Counted from the stretch's first letter, positions 9,101-18,655 are shown. The stretch: 52,813 bases of DNA from Bacillus sp. EB01 (GCF_000613125.1 NZ_HG964497.1:2216886-2269698); one strand, 5' to 3'. The notes: a model not told the origin generated them from the sequence alone. Numbers and translations: made by a program.

Positions 9101-11065
9101 TTATTTATCAGTTTTATCTTCTTCAGGCTTAGTAAATCCAAGGTCTTGCTCGTCATTCTTTTTACCTGAAATGTTGATAATCACATCATCAAGTGTTTCC
9201 TTGACCTCAGCAGGGGTTGTTTTTACAGGAACCTTGCCATCTGGAAGCCTGCCATGATCGATTAGATGCTTAATGCCTTCAGCATCCAACGTTTCCACTT
9301 CTAAAAGCGTATTAGCAATCAGGTCAAGCTTATCCCGGTTTTCTGTAAGAATTTTTCTGCATCGTTCATAGGATTCTTTAATGAAGCGCTGGATTTCCAA
9401 ATCAATCTCATAGGCAATCTTATCGGAATAATTTTGCTCATTATGAAGATCGCGCCCCAGGAATACCTGGCCCCCTTGCGCTTGGCCAAATTGCATTGGA
9501 CCGAGCTTATCACTCATTCCGAATTCGGTAACCATTCTTCGCGCAATTCCTGTTGCCCTTTGGAAATCATTATGAGCACCAGTACTTACTTCACCAAATA
9601 CAATTTCTTCTGCTACACGTCCGCCCAGCAAGCCAACAATTTTATCTAGCAATTCAGGCTTTGTCATAAAGTAGCGGTCTTCTTTCGGCAGCATAACCGC
9701 ATAACCTCCAGCCTGGCCACGTGGAACAATCGTTACTTTGTGAACCATTTCGGCCTCATCAAGCATGAGCCCAATGACGGTATGTCCTGCTTCGTGGAAA
9801 GCGACAATCCTTCTCTCCTTTTGAGAAATCACGCGGCTTTTTTTAGCTGGACCTGCAATGACGCGATCTGTCGCTTCGTCTATATCTGTCATTTCTATTT
9901 TTTTCTTGTCTCGACGGGCAGCAACAAGCGCTGCTTCATTCAAAAGGTTTTCAAGATCCGCACCAGAGAACCCTGGAGTACGCATTGCAATGTTTTTCAG
10001 GTTTACAGCTTCATCCAGCGGCTTATTGCGGGCATGGACCTTCAAAACAGCTTCGCGTCCAACAACATCAGGACGATCAACTGTGATTTGCCTGTCAAAA
10101 CGGCCCGGACGAAGAAGTGCAGGGTCAAGGATGTCAGGGCGGTTGGTTGCAGCGATAATGATAATTCCTTCATTCGCGCCAAATCCATCCATTTCAACAA
10201 GCAACTGGTTTAAAGTCTGTTCGCGTTCATCATGGCCGCCGCCAAGGCCTGCGCCACGCTGGCGTCCTACAGCATCAATTTCATCAATAAAGATGATACA
10301 TGGAGCGTTCTTCTTCGCGGTTTCAAATAAATCACGGACACGGGAAGCCCCGACACCGACAAACATTTCAACAAAGTCTGAACCACTAATTGAGAAAAAT
10401 GGAACTCCTGCCTCGCCTGCTGCAGCACGGGCAAGAAGCGTTTTACCTGTTCCTGGAGGTCCAACAAGAAGGACACCCTTTGGTATACGTGCCCCAAGTT
10501 CGGCAAATTTGCGTGGATCCTTCAGGAACTCGACAACCTCGACAAGTTCCTGCTTTTCTTCGTCAGCACCGGCTACATCTTTAAAGCGAACCTTTTTCTT
10601 TTCTTCACTGTAAAGTCGGGCCTTGCTTTTCCCAAAATTCATGACACGGCTGCCGCCGCCTTGAGCCTGGTTAAGCAGGAAGAAGAACAGGATGAATATA
10701 ATCACGAACGGTATGATTGAAGTAAAGAAGGTTACCCAGCCGCTTGTTTCCTTAGCAGCAAGTACATCAACCTTTGCCTCCGGAAGAACTTCATCAATCC
10801 GGTTAAGCATCCTCTCGCTATTTGGGACATAAGTTAGGAAGTACTCGCCTTCCTTGGCGTTTTCAAGCTGCCCTCGCACCTCGTAAACACCCCGTTCAGG
10901 CTGTAACGTGACAGATTTAATCTCCCCCTTATCGAGGTGAGAAATAAATTTGTCATACGATATATTTTCTGAACGTTCATTGCTTCCATTAAAGAAGCTT
11001 ACAACGCCTATGATTACTAAAAATATTAGTAAATAAAAGATGGTATTACGGAAAATCCGGTTCAT
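9101..11065 (-). CDS. ftsH: ATP-dependent membrane zinc metalloprotease FtsH
   Basis: Membrane protease that degrades misfolded membrane proteins and regulators; in B. subtilis it is needed for normal sporulation. Two membrane segments (about residues 7-25 and 111-131) flank a small external domain. The AAA module has Walker A GPPGTGKT (202-209), Walker B IIFIDEID (257-264) and the second region of homology [19 protein letters not shown]. The zinc site is HEAGH (424-428). The C-terminal tail is acidic. GGAGGAGG precedes the ATG. It lies 98 bp after hprT. Confidence 0.98.
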   Translation of the reverse strand: MNRIFRNTIFYLLIFLVIIGVVSFFNGSNERSENISYDKFISHLDKGEIKSVTLQPERGVYEVRGQLENAKEGEYFLTYVPNSERMLNRIDEVLPEAKVDVLAAKETSGWVTFFTSIIPFVIIFILFFFLLNQAQGGGSRVMNFGKSKARLYSEEKKKVRFKDVAGADEEKQELVEVVEFLKDPRKFAELGARIPKGVLLVGPPGTGKTLLARAAAGEAGVPFFSISGSDFVEMFVGVGASRVRDLFETAKKNAPCIIFIDEIDAVGRQRGAGLGGGHDEREQTLNQLLVEMDGFGANEGIIIIAATNRPDILDPALLRPGRFDRQITVDRPDVVGREAVLKVHARNKPLDEAVNLKNIAMRTPGFSGADLENLLNEAALVAARRDKKKIEMTDIDEATDRVIAGPAKKSRVISQKERRIVAFHEAGHTVIGLMLDEAEMVHKVTIVPRGQAGGYAVMLPKEDRYFMTKPELLDKIVGLLGGRVAEEIVFGEVSTGAHNDFQRATGIARRMVTEFGMSDKLGPMQFGQAQGGQVFLGRDLHNEQNYSDKIAYEIDLEIQRFIKESYERCRKILTENRDKLDLIANTLLEVETLDAEGIKHLIDHGRLPDGKVPVKTTPAEVKETLDDVIINISGKKNDEQDLGFTKPEEDKTDK

Positions 11066-11100
11066 CCCTTACCTCCTCCCACGGTGAAAACGTATATAAA

Positions 11101-11130
11101 ATAGTAGCATAAATAATGATACCGCTTCAA
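11101..11130 (-). promoter_or_regulatory. Sigma-A promoter of ftsH
   Basis: Minus strand TTGAAG-N18-TACTAT in the hprT-ftsH gap. Confidence 0.55.
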
Positions 11131-11163
11131 CAATTGTGCTTTAGGGAATTTCCATAGAACTCC

Positions 11164-11709
11164 CTATTCGGTCTTTGTGTATACTTCAGGCTTAAGAACG
11201 CCAATATAAGGAAGATTACGGTATTTTTCCGCATAATCAAGCCCATATCCAACAACGAAAGCATCCGGCACTACAAAACCGACGTATTCAGCTTTAATGT
11301 CTACCTTTCTGCCAGTTGGTTTATCGAGAAGCGTGACAATTCTGATTGATTTTGCCTTCCTGTAACGAAATAACTCGACAAGATAGCTAAGTGTAAGGCC
11401 GCTATCGATTATGTCCTCAATAATTAACAGGTCCCGTCCTTCAACAGAAGTATCCAAATCCTTGAGAATCTTAACTTCTCCGGATGATACTGTGGAATTG
11501 CCATAGCTTGAAACATCCATAAAATCCATTTCAAGATAGCAGTCCATCCTTTTTAAAAGATCTCCCATGAAAGGCATGGCTCCTTTAAGGACGCCAATGG
11601 CCAAAGGAAATTTATCCTTATAATCCTCAGTAAGCCGCGCAGCCAATTCCTTTGTCTTTTCCTGGATTTCCTCTTCAGAAATCAGAATTTCCTTAATGTC
11701 ATTTTTCAT
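11164..11709 (-). CDS. hprT: Hypoxanthine-guanine phosphoribosyltransferase
   Basis: Salvages hypoxanthine and guanine with PRPP to IMP and GMP. The PRPP-binding loop is [13 protein letters not shown] (about residues 95-107), and [20 protein letters not shown] is the usual flexible-loop region. Length is 181 aa. It begins 1 bp after the tilS stop, as in B. subtilis, where the two proteins cooperate in regulating ftsH. That cooperation is family knowledge and is not seen here. Confidence 0.97.
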   Translation of the reverse strand: MKNDIKEILISEEEIQEKTKELAARLTEDYKDKFPLAIGVLKGAMPFMGDLLKRMDCYLEMDFMDVSSYGNSTVSSGEVKILKDLDTSVEGRDLLIIEDIIDSGLTLSYLVELFRYRKAKSIRIVTLLDKPTGRKVDIKAEYVGFVVPDAFVVGYGLDYAEKYRNLPYIGVLKPEVYTKTE

Positions 11710-11710
11710 T

Positions 11711-13123
11711 TCACATGTGCCCCCCAGAGGTTGTTGGTTCCTTTTTATACCTTAGCTTCAGATAGCGTTCTCCGGGTTCCCCCGCAGAATCATAGGGTGT
11801 TTTCCTCAGACCTGGCAGCCAGACTATCCGGCCGCTGCTATCTGTTATGACAGGCCAGTTTCCACGTTCAGAAACGGGTACCTTGCAATCGATGAAAATA
11901 TCCTTGATCTTTTTGGTTCCTTCCAGCCCTTTTAATGCCATCCTGTCCCCTTTTTCCCTATTCCGGATAATGAGCGGCAGCTTTATAAGGGAAACCGGAA
12001 GAAAGGTGCTATCATTCCCCAACCCATATTCAAGGGTACTGCATACTTCAACTGAAAGTGTAAAGCCATTTGGCAAGTCTAACTTCCCTATTCCATCTAA
12101 TTCAAATCTGAATGGGGCATTATCACTGTCACTAAAGTGGAAAATGCATTGTTGATAGGAACGAGTAACTTTCAGCCCGGCAGGCATATTAAGCTTGCCT
12201 GATGGATGAGGATGATTTATCAGAGAAAGGACTTGATCAATATGTATAGCAGCGAAATAAGCGGGTATCTCTTCATAAAGATAGTTTAATATTAGTTGAA
12301 TCCCTCTTCTTTGTAAAGGCATTGGCATCCCAAGAAAAGCCAATATATCAATCACTATTCTATCCTTTTCCCTTCTTGTCATTACTGTATCCATTCTTTG
12401 TGCAGCCAATTCCTCGAGATAAACCTCATCTCTTTCCAACTCTTCACTGAATCGCTGAAATTGCTCATGAACATTGGGATTTTCCTTCTTCAAGAAAGGC
12501 AGGACAATCTTCCGAAACCGGTTCCTGCTATAAATTTCTTTTTCATTACTTGGGTCAAAGCGCGGTTCAATCCCTTTTTTGTGGCAATAATCCATTATAT
12601 CATTCCGGGTGGCACCAAGAAGCGGCCTAATAATTTCGGCACCATGAAAGGGTCTGCTAAACGGAATCCCTGCCCTGCCCTTACCAATTGAACCTCTTGT
12701 CAGCCTCATAAGGATCGTCTCTATCTGGTCATCCCCATGATGTCCCAGCACAAGATACGAATAGCCACCTTCCTTAATCATTTCCCGAAAAAAGCTATAT
12801 CGCGCATCTCTGGCAGCTTCCTGGCCATTTTTTCGGGTAGCGGAAATGATAGCCGGCACATCAATTCTAGCCATGTTGAAAGCTATGCTTCTTTCATCGC
12901 AGTACCGTTTCACATACATGCCATCCTCAAATGATTCTTCCCCTCTAAACATATGGTCCACATGGGCAACAGAAAGTGTTATATCCATAACTTCTGTTTG
13001 CTCCCAAAGATAGTGAAGAACTGCCATTGAATCCGGCCCGCCAGATACACCAATAAGAATTCTTTTTCCTTTTAAGGAAATGGCTTTTCGTTTTAAAAGC
13101 GCCTCAATTTTTTCTTCAAGCAT
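11711..13123 (-). CDS. tilS: tRNA(Ile)-lysidine synthase
   Basis: Converts cytidine-34 of the CAU-anticodon tRNA-Ile to lysidine using ATP and lysine, so that AUA is read as isoleucine; essential. The N-type PP-loop motif GVSGGPDSM lies near residue 26 and is followed by [13 protein letters not shown]. The C-terminal substrate-binding domain ends in a basic segment. I prefer the ATG ([10 protein letters not shown]), with AGGGA about 10 bp upstream, over a TTG two codons earlier. It is coupled to hprT with a 1-bp gap. Confidence 0.95.
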   Translation of the reverse strand: MLEEKIEALLKRKAISLKGKRILIGVSGGPDSMAVLHYLWEQTEVMDITLSVAHVDHMFRGEESFEDGMYVKRYCDERSIAFNMARIDVPAIISATRKNGQEAARDARYSFFREMIKEGGYSYLVLGHHGDDQIETILMRLTRGSIGKGRAGIPFSRPFHGAEIIRPLLGATRNDIMDYCHKKGIEPRFDPSNEKEIYSRNRFRKIVLPFLKKENPNVHEQFQRFSEELERDEVYLEELAAQRMDTVMTRREKDRIVIDILAFLGMPMPLQRRGIQLILNYLYEEIPAYFAAIHIDQVLSLINHPHPSGKLNMPAGLKVTRSYQQCIFHFSDSDNAPFRFELDGIGKLDLPNGFTLSVEVCSTLEYGLGNDSTFLPVSLIKLPLIIRNREKGDRMALKGLEGTKKIKDIFIDCKVPVSERGNWPVITDSSGRIVWLPGLRKTPYDSAGEPGERYLKLRYKKEPTTSGGHM

Positions 13124-13269
13124 CTGCAATCTTCCCTATAATATGTTACCCTGTTTACCCAAAACGAACTTTGAATAACCAGCGATTTTTAGTAAAACTG
13201 CTTTTCCATTTGTTTACGTTAAGAATGGAGAAAAGTTTCACAAGCTAAACAAATTTGTTTCAATTCCTT

Positions 13270-14283
13270 CTAATTTAATTGTACAGCAATATAAACAATA
13301 TAAAGAAATGCCATTGCAGATACAATAAAAACGGTCTCCTTCATTCCACCTTGTTTGCTTGTAACTGCCTGGAGGTGTTTGTTTCCAATTGCCCGCTTTC
13401 GCTGTCGGCTTGGCTGTTGATATGGAGAGTTGCTGCCAATATTCGCTGCATTTGGCTGAACCCCACTACTCCGGTGCCATCGCCGTTCCCCATTTTCCAG
13501 TAGGGCCTCTCTCATGTCTCTTGCAGCAGGATACTCGCCTTTCAATGCTTTAAGAAGCACCGGCTCATACTTGATTAGTTCTTTTTTTTGCCGTATTGCT
13601 TCCTGAAGCTGCTTTAAGCCTCCTCCAACTTTGCTGAATCTCTTTGGGTATGCAATTGATATAAAGACCATTGCAGCGGCAAATAGGTCATAAGAAGGTT
13701 CGGCTTTCCTAGAACCCATCCCCCAATATCCGCGGTCAAAGAACTCCGTATACTCCTTGATCGCCCGTCCTGCTAACGTAGTTCCGCCAACATCAATACA
13801 GCGGATTCTGTATGGCGGACCGGCTATAATTAAATTATCAGGCTTTAAATCACCAAATACCCAGCCACTTTGGTGAAGCTCATCGAGATCATTTAAAAGT
13901 TGAAGAAAAATTACCTCAATCCAGTCTCGGCCTTTATTTGCTATAAATGTATCAAAGCATGGACCGTCTATATATTCCATTACATAAAAACTCAATAGGC
14001 CTCCTGGCCCCTGCCAATCATCAACATCAAGCAAAGAGGGCCCTAGGGCGGTGCCCCGGGCCTTGGCAAAAGACTTCAACACATTGACCTCGGATGTGAC
14101 TGTTAACCCATTGCTGCTAATTTTAAGCGCGGCTTTTTTATTTCCGTACCTGGTTAAATAAACAACGCCATTAGCCCCTTCGCCTAATTCCTTTAGCAAA
14201 ATATATTTTTGCTTATGCCATTTCCCTTCAATAACAGTAGCCGGAGGCAGCTTACATGGATTCTTCGAAGTATGATTCATCAT
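13270..14283 (-). CDS. yabT: YabT-type membrane serine/threonine kinase
   Basis: Hanks-type kinase; B. subtilis YabT acts during sporulation and is stimulated by DNA. The glycine loop GEGANGVV is at residues 34-41, the likely catalytic-pair lysine is K54, the catalytic loop is FGDLKPDN (143-150) and the metal-binding triad is DVG (164-166). FGD and DVG replace the usual HRD and DFG. The last 20 residues form one membrane helix (FIVSAMAFLYIVYIAVQL), preceded by a basic stretch rich in Arg and Lys (about residues 288-315). Its start overlaps the end of yabS by 32 bp, and no strong ribosome-binding site is seen. Confidence 0.88.
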   Translation of the reverse strand: MMNHTSKNPCKLPPATVIEGKWHKQKYILLKELGEGANGVVYLTRYGNKKAALKISSNGLTVTSEVNVLKSFAKARGTALGPSLLDVDDWQGPGGLLSFYVMEYIDGPCFDTFIANKGRDWIEVIFLQLLNDLDELHQSGWVFGDLKPDNLIIAGPPYRIRCIDVGGTTLAGRAIKEYTEFFDRGYWGMGSRKAEPSYDLFAAAMVFISIAYPKRFSKVGGGLKQLQEAIRQKKELIKYEPVLLKALKGEYPAARDMREALLENGERRWHRSSGVQPNAANIGSNSPYQQPSRQRKRAIGNKHLQAVTSKQGGMKETVFIVSAMAFLYIVYIAVQLN

Positions 14284-14989
14284 CTTGCCCGATAAGGCTC
14301 CTTAATGATTTCTTTTGGTCAAACGAACGGAGTGCAATGCGTATAGCTGGTCCAGTTGGAGTGATTCCTCCGGGAGTAATCATTGAAAATATACTTGTAA
14401 TGGATTCAAGGCGCGGGGTCCAATCAAGGACTTTTTCGACATCTTCCCTTTTCCCGGGAAATACGAACACAGAGAAATTGTTTTTGCCTGTTCTTGCATT
14501 GAGGCTAATTGATAAATCAAGCAGCGCCTCTTTCACTGTTGGGAGTTTATGTTTCATGCTTGCACTTGCATCGACCAAAATCAGGACTTCAAGGTCAACC
14601 GTTTCTCCCAGCTCATCGACAACCTCCATGACCTCGCCTCGCTCTTCAGGCGGAAGGTCTTCCATTGTTTTTGACCTGCCCAGGATTTGCTGCAATTCAC
14701 GATTGACTACACCTTGAATAGTCTGATTCATCGCTTGTCTCGTCACCATTTGAACAGTTTGGGAAAGCTGTGTGGAATATACAACCTGACTAACCCCGCC
14801 ACCTGATAATGCAATCCCCTCTATTTCTCTCATTCCCTGTTCATCGATTGTCTCCCGTTCCATTACACCAATAACATTGACCGTCACACCCTGTTCTTTT
14901 GCAAGAGCCGCCATTGCAACAGGGTCCTCTCCCTGATTAGAACATCCATCGGTAATGACCAATATCTGCCGGATCTTTCCCGTTCGCAT
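14252..14989 (-). CDS. yabS: VWA-domain protein (YabS-like)
   Basis: A 245-aa protein with a von Willebrand A fold. The sequence opens with a strand QILVITDGCSNQG (about residues 8-20), and a second half has the MIDAS-like LVDASASMKHK (about residues 157-167) and GGITPTGPAIRIAL. It has no signal peptide or membrane segment. GGAGGG precedes the ATG. It lies between spoIIE and the kinase gene yabT and overlaps yabT, so the two are co-expressed. The function is unknown; a scaffold or partner role for the kinase is inference. Confidence 0.82.
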   Translation of the reverse strand: MRTGKIRQILVITDGCSNQGEDPVAMAALAKEQGVTVNVIGVMERETIDEQGMREIEGIALSGGGVSQVVYSTQLSQTVQMVTRQAMNQTIQGVVNRELQQILGRSKTMEDLPPEERGEVMEVVDELGETVDLEVLILVDASASMKHKLPTVKEALLDLSISLNARTGKNNFSVFVFPGKREDVEKVLDWTPRLESITSIFSMITPGGITPTGPAIRIALRSFDQKKSLRSLIGQDDESYFEESM

Positions 14990-15076
14990 TCCGTTCCCTC
15001 CATTCTTGAAATGTTACCATCTTCGACGTGATGAAGGGGATTTATACCTATTTACAGACCAGAAGCTCATAAAGAA

Positions 15077-17542
15077 TTAGGCACGACGTTTCTTTATGCT
15101 TTGCACCGGAATGGATGCCCACTTCGGAGTATTATGTTTTATCTTTGCAACTGCGACAGTCATATCATCCTCTATTTGATTGGACCTTGAGCGGATGACT
15201 TCCTCCATGATTAAATCTGCTATAGCCTGAGGATCTTCTGTCTCTAGTTCATGAATCTTTCTTTTCATCCACATCTCATAATTCCCCACATGCTTTGGAC
15301 CTTCGAAGACGCCATCGCTCATCATAATAAGGATATCTCCGGCCTTAAGTTGCTCTGTTACCATATCAACATCGAACTCCTGAACGATTCCCATCGGAAG
15401 GTTGCTGGCCTGGATTTTCATTACTTTTTTCCCTCTCTTGATAAAGCTTGGCGTTGATCCAATTTTCAGGAATTTTGCTGAAGCGTTCTGCAGATCAATA
15501 ACCGCAAGATCCAGTGTCGAAAAAACCTCATCATTTGTCCGTAATGATAGCACGGAGTTTAAAGATTTAATGGCCACCTTTTCCTCAATACCGGACTTCA
15601 GGATTTGCTGTAACAATTTTAATGTTTCTTGGCTTTCATCGTGAGCCCGCTTGCCGTTGCCCATTCCATCGCTTATTGCAATTGCGTATTTGCCGCTTCC
15701 AAGCTCTACCGTTGAAAAACTGTCCCCTGACACAAAACCTCCATCCTTTGCTGCATAGGCCACTCCCGTTTCAACGGTATAAGCCTTTGCAGACCGAAAT
15801 GTAACCTGGCATAGCCCACCTGGAAATGTGCCGCACTCTTCCGTACTGACAATGATCGTTTCCCCTAATATATCAGAGAGCATCGGTGCAATTAACTTTT
15901 CGCATTCACCATGCCCATTACAAAATGGAATAGTCATGTCAATATCAACATTACCTTGTTCAAGGTTATAAATTTCAACATTCTCTATTTGAAGGCCAAA
16001 ACCCTGGATTGCCTCGTGAATTTGCTCTTCCTGTTTATGAAGGTTCTCCCGCTCTCTCTGAATTTCTTTAGCAAAATCACCCATGACTTCCGAAACCCCA
16101 AGCAGTTGGTCTGCTACCAGCCTTCTGCTCTCATGGACCTGTTTTTTCAGTTTTTGATTGGCCTGGTATACCGCTAGTTCCTGATGAATGGCTTCTAAAA
16201 CCTTCTTTGGGCGTGAACAATGCTTCTCCCACTCCCTGGCCAGTTTTGGAGGAATGTTCGCCTTAGATTGATCCATTTGCAGCATAATTTCTTCCATATA
16301 GTCATATGTTGTTGTAAAGTTCCTTGTCCAGCAATGTTCTTTCTTAAAGCAGGTCTGGCATGTCTTTTCAGCAACATTGCTAAGAAAGAAGTCCAGTTCC
16401 TTATCCTCACCCGGTTCTGGATCGTTTTGCGAAAAGCTTTTTGATAGTGTTTCAAATACATCCGAAAACTGCGCAACCCTTTTTGCCGTAACATCTCTCA
16501 TTTTACGCATGTACTTTTGCTGCTCAGCGGTATGTTCCGGAGTACCAGGTATATATTTTGCTATTCTTTCTGTTAGGGCTATAGGGGTCATAAAAAGCAA
16601 AACAATGGCGGCACCTGTTTCCAATAGGGTACCTGAAAGCGAACTTCCAATTTCACCATACATTCCAACAAGCAACGTTGAAACAATTAAGCCAAAGGAT
16701 ACTCCTATTTTTTTCCCTTCTTTCAATAAGCCGCCAAGTACACCGGAAAAAGCAAGGAGACTCATATGCGAAAAACTCGATACATTTGCCAGACTAAAGA
16801 TAAGCCCTGTTACGACACCGACTGTTGAGCCAACAGCGGCCCCGGCAACAAGCGAGAATACTAGTACGAGATATCTTGACATTACATGCTCTATTGAAAC
16901 CCCGTACATTGTCCATCCAATGGTCCCTGTCATGATGGATGCAAGCAGAATGATCAAAGAGACAATCTCTTCTGTCTTTAACGGCTGCTTTCGTTTATTT
17001 ATTGTCACAAGCGGAACACTCTGCAAAAATATTAATGATAGAATGAAGGCAAGTACTCCTTCGACCGATGCCATCATTCCATCGTATAGTGTAAGATTTC
17101 CAGTCACTACAAACCTCTCACCCAGTTTACCTGCGAAAAGAACAATTCCTGTATAATAAGGGATAACCTTTGCCGGATTTTTAATCCACTCCCTTGTAGC
17201 CCTAAATAAAAGCAGGAATAAAAAGATGATGGTAAAGGAGGATAATGCATTTCCAAGAGATATCGTGGCTGCACCAGCTATTAAACCTAGGAGCGCCAGT
17301 GGAGCCCGTTCTTTTTTAATTAAAAAGACAGCTGCAAAGAAGGGTAAACCAAAAGGAGTCAACTTTGATAGTATCAGGGCTCTGCCCAGCAGAAAACCAA
17401 CAATGATAAGAAGATATCCCTGTTTGAGAAAAAAAAGTTTAGCCTTGTCCTGCATTTTTGCAAATAGATTTCCAATTTCCCATCTGGTCCCCAATCCAGA
17501 GTTAGAAACCTGCCCGATAATTGATTCATCTGCTCTTTCCAA
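15077..17542 (-). CDS. spoIIE: Stage II sporulation protein E (PP2C phosphatase)
   Basis: Dephosphorylates SpoIIAA to activate sigma-F in the forespore and binds FtsZ at the polar septum. The N-terminal 320 residues hold about ten membrane segments. A central regulatory region with several cysteines follows (residues 390-430, CQTCFKKEHCW). The C-terminal PP2C domain has ISDGMGNGKRAHDES and MMSDGVFEGP, which carry the metal-binding aspartates. The start is TTG with GGGGGAG 7 bp upstream. Length (821 aa) is close to the B. subtilis protein. A Spo0A-type promoter lies directly upstream. Confidence 0.97.
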   Translation of the reverse strand: MERADESIIGQVSNSGLGTRWEIGNLFAKMQDKAKLFFLKQGYLLIIVGFLLGRALILSKLTPFGLPFFAAVFLIKKERAPLALLGLIAGAATISLGNALSSFTIIFLFLLLFRATREWIKNPAKVIPYYTGIVLFAGKLGERFVVTGNLTLYDGMMASVEGVLAFILSLIFLQSVPLVTINKRKQPLKTEEIVSLIILLASIMTGTIGWTMYGVSIEHVMSRYLVLVFSLVAGAAVGSTVGVVTGLIFSLANVSSFSHMSLLAFSGVLGGLLKEGKKIGVSFGLIVSTLLVGMYGEIGSSLSGTLLETGAAIVLLFMTPIALTERIAKYIPGTPEHTAEQQKYMRKMRDVTAKRVAQFSDVFETLSKSFSQNDPEPGEDKELDFFLSNVAEKTCQTCFKKEHCWTRNFTTTYDYMEEIMLQMDQSKANIPPKLAREWEKHCSRPKKVLEAIHQELAVYQANQKLKKQVHESRRLVADQLLGVSEVMGDFAKEIQRERENLHKQEEQIHEAIQGFGLQIENVEIYNLEQGNVDIDMTIPFCNGHGECEKLIAPMLSDILGETIIVSTEECGTFPGGLCQVTFRSAKAYTVETGVAYAAKDGGFVSGDSFSTVELGSGKYAIAISDGMGNGKRAHDESQETLKLLQQILKSGIEEKVAIKSLNSVLSLRTNDEVFSTLDLAVIDLQNASAKFLKIGSTPSFIKRGKKVMKIQASNLPMGIVQEFDVDMVTEQLKAGDILIMMSDGVFEGPKHVGNYEMWMKRKIHELETEDPQAIADLIMEEVIRSRSNQIEDDMTVAVAKIKHNTPKWASIPVQSIKKRRA

Positions 17543-17575
17543 AATAACACTCCCCCGTCTGTAATCATTGGGCTA

Positions 17576-17608
17576 ATTATAAATGGACAAGCATTCAAAG
17601 ATTGTCAA
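17576..17608 (-). promoter_or_regulatory. spoIIE promoter, Spo0A-activated type with 21-bp spacing
   Basis: Minus strand TTGACA-N21-TATAAT. Both hexamers are perfect, but the spacer is four bases too long for normal sigma-A use. This arrangement is the known hallmark of the spoIIE and spoIIG promoters, which need Spo0A~P bound near -35. Confidence 0.85.
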
Positions 17609-17632
17609 AATAAAGGCTGCTCCAATTAGTTT

Positions 17633-17643
17633 TGTTCGACGCA
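17633..17643 (-). promoter_or_regulatory. Spo0A box upstream of spoIIE
   Basis: Minus strand TGCGTCGAACA contains CGTCGAA, six of seven bases of the TGTCGAA core. It is centred 30 bp upstream of the spoIIE -35. Confidence 0.6.
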
Positions 17644-17731
17644 TTTCACACGGTTTGCCACAGTCATACAAAACTTGCCAAGACTTTTTCGCCTATCTGA
17701 CCCTTGAGGTGGGGAAAAACAAAAAAATATA

Positions 17732-17760
17732 TTGACAGCCCTTTTTATTGTCTGTATTAT
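17732..17760 (+). promoter_or_regulatory. Sigma-A promoter of the tRNA-Met/tRNA-Glu unit
   Basis: Plus strand TTGACA-N17-TATTAT, 58 bp upstream of tRNA-Met. It is divergent from the spoIIE promoter and confirms that the tRNA unit is transcribed on the plus strand. Confidence 0.8.
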
Positions 17761-17817
17761 AAAACTTGTGCTTTTTAAAAAGGCACTTGCCCTTGCCACC
17801 AGTATCTGGTGCAAAAT

Positions 17818-17891
17818 GGCGGTGTAGCTCAGCTGGCTAGAGCGTACGGTTCATACCCGTAAGGTCGGGGGTTCGATCCCCTCCGCCGCTA
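17818..17891 (+). tRNA. tRNA-Met (CAT), elongator type
   Basis: Full cloverleaf: acceptor GGCGGTG/CGCCGCT with G1-U72 and U6-G67 wobbles, D-arm GCTC/GAGC, anticodon stem TACGG/CCGTA with loop TTCATAC, and T-arm GGGGG/CCCTC with loop TTCGATC. The G1-U72 form matches the elongator tRNA-Met of the B. subtilis trnSL locus as I recall it. CCA is not encoded. It is on the plus strand, opposite to its neighbours. Confidence 0.95.
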
Positions 17892-17898
17892 TATTAAG

Positions 17899-17926
17899 GA
17901 AAATGCCTGGCAAACCAGGCATTTTC
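17899..17926 (+). repeat. Hairpin between tRNA-Met and tRNA-Glu
   Basis: GAAAATGCCTGG and CCAGGCATTTTC form a perfect 12-bp stem with a CAAA loop, in the spacer between the two tRNAs. It resembles a weak terminator or a processing signal. Confidence 0.8.
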
Positions 17927-17935
17927 TTTGAACTT

Positions 17936-18007
17936 GGCCCCTTGGTCAAGCGGTTAAGACACCGCCCTTTCACGGCGGTAACACGGGTTCGAATCCCGTA
18001 GGGGTCA
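17936..18007 (+). tRNA. tRNA-Glu (TTC)
   Basis: Full cloverleaf with acceptor GGCCCCT/AGGGGTC, anticodon stem CCGCC/GGCGG with loop CTTTCAC (anticodon TTC) and T-arm CACGG/CCGTA-type stem with GTTCGAATC. CCA is not encoded. It is 44 bp downstream of tRNA-Met and shares its promoter. Confidence 0.95.
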
Positions 18008-18025
18008 TTAAAGTCGCGAATAACG

Positions 18026-18061
18026 AAAAAAGGAGCCACTCCAATTGGGGGCTCCTTTTTT
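18026..18061 (+). terminator. Terminator of the tRNA unit, bidirectional
   Basis: GGAGCC and GGCTCC form the stem core, extended by A-rich and T-rich flanks on both sides. A run of T follows on either strand, so it can stop plus-strand tRNA transcripts and back up the yabR terminator on the minus strand. Confidence 0.85.
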
Positions 18062-18108
18062 TGTATAACTCTTTCTAATCTAATCATAGTGTAAAGTTTA
18101 TAGAAGAT

Positions 18109-18141
18109 AAAAAAACAGGCAGGACCCACTGGGCCTGCCTG
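18109..18141 (-). terminator. Terminator of yabR
   Basis: On the minus strand CAGGCAGGCCC pairs with GGGTCCTGCCTG (one wobble), then TTTTTTTATC. It faces the tRNA terminator. Confidence 0.9.
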
Positions 18142-18180
18142 ATATTGAAAAGTATATAGTTCAATTTTAGCAGCAACAAG

Positions 18181-18606
18181 TTATCCTCGTCTGGCACCTC
18201 TGCCGCCTCGTTTTGATTCGGTATGGCGCTTTAGGGATGTTAGGCGATCTTCACTATCCTTTAAGAATTTAGCCATTTTGGATTCGAAATTCTCAGGGCG
18301 TGGAGCACGGTGGTCATTCGTCCTACCCTGACGCGGACGTGGTGTATATGGCCTCTGCTGTTGTTCCGGACGGTCCTTAGCCTTTTTAATTGAAAGGCCA
18401 ATTTTTCCATCCTTTTCAACATTAATGACTTTAACCTCAACCATGTCACCCACTTTAAGATGGTCGTTGATATCCTTGACATAGTTATCCGCTACTTCAC
18501 TGATGTGGACAAGGCCAGTCGACCCTTCCGGCAGCTCGACGAACGCTCCGAAATTTGTTATCCCTGTTACCTTTCCTTGTAACTTGCTGCCTACTTCGAT
18601 TGACAT
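18181..18606 (-). CDS. yabR: S1-domain RNA-binding protein (YabR-like)
   Basis: A 141-aa protein with one S1/OB domain (residues 5-75: GSKLQGKVTGITNFGAFVELPEGSTGLVHIS pattern) like those of polynucleotide phosphorylase. An Arg-, Gln- and Pro-rich linker follows, and the C terminus is basic (RGGRGARRG). It probably binds RNA or ribosomes in the cytoplasm. AAGGAGG precedes the ATG. It follows divIC but has its own sigma-A promoter. B. subtilis has the same gene in the same place. The exact role is not established. Confidence 0.88.
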   Translation of the reverse strand: MSIEVGSKLQGKVTGITNFGAFVELPEGSTGLVHISEVADNYVKDINDHLKVGDMVEVKVINVEKDGKIGLSIKKAKDRPEQQQRPYTPRPRQGRTNDHRAPRPENFESKMAKFLKDSEDRLTSLKRHTESKRGGRGARRG

Positions 18607-18655
18607 AAAAAGAATTTTCCTCCTTAAAAATATAAAAAAATCATACTTACTCTAT

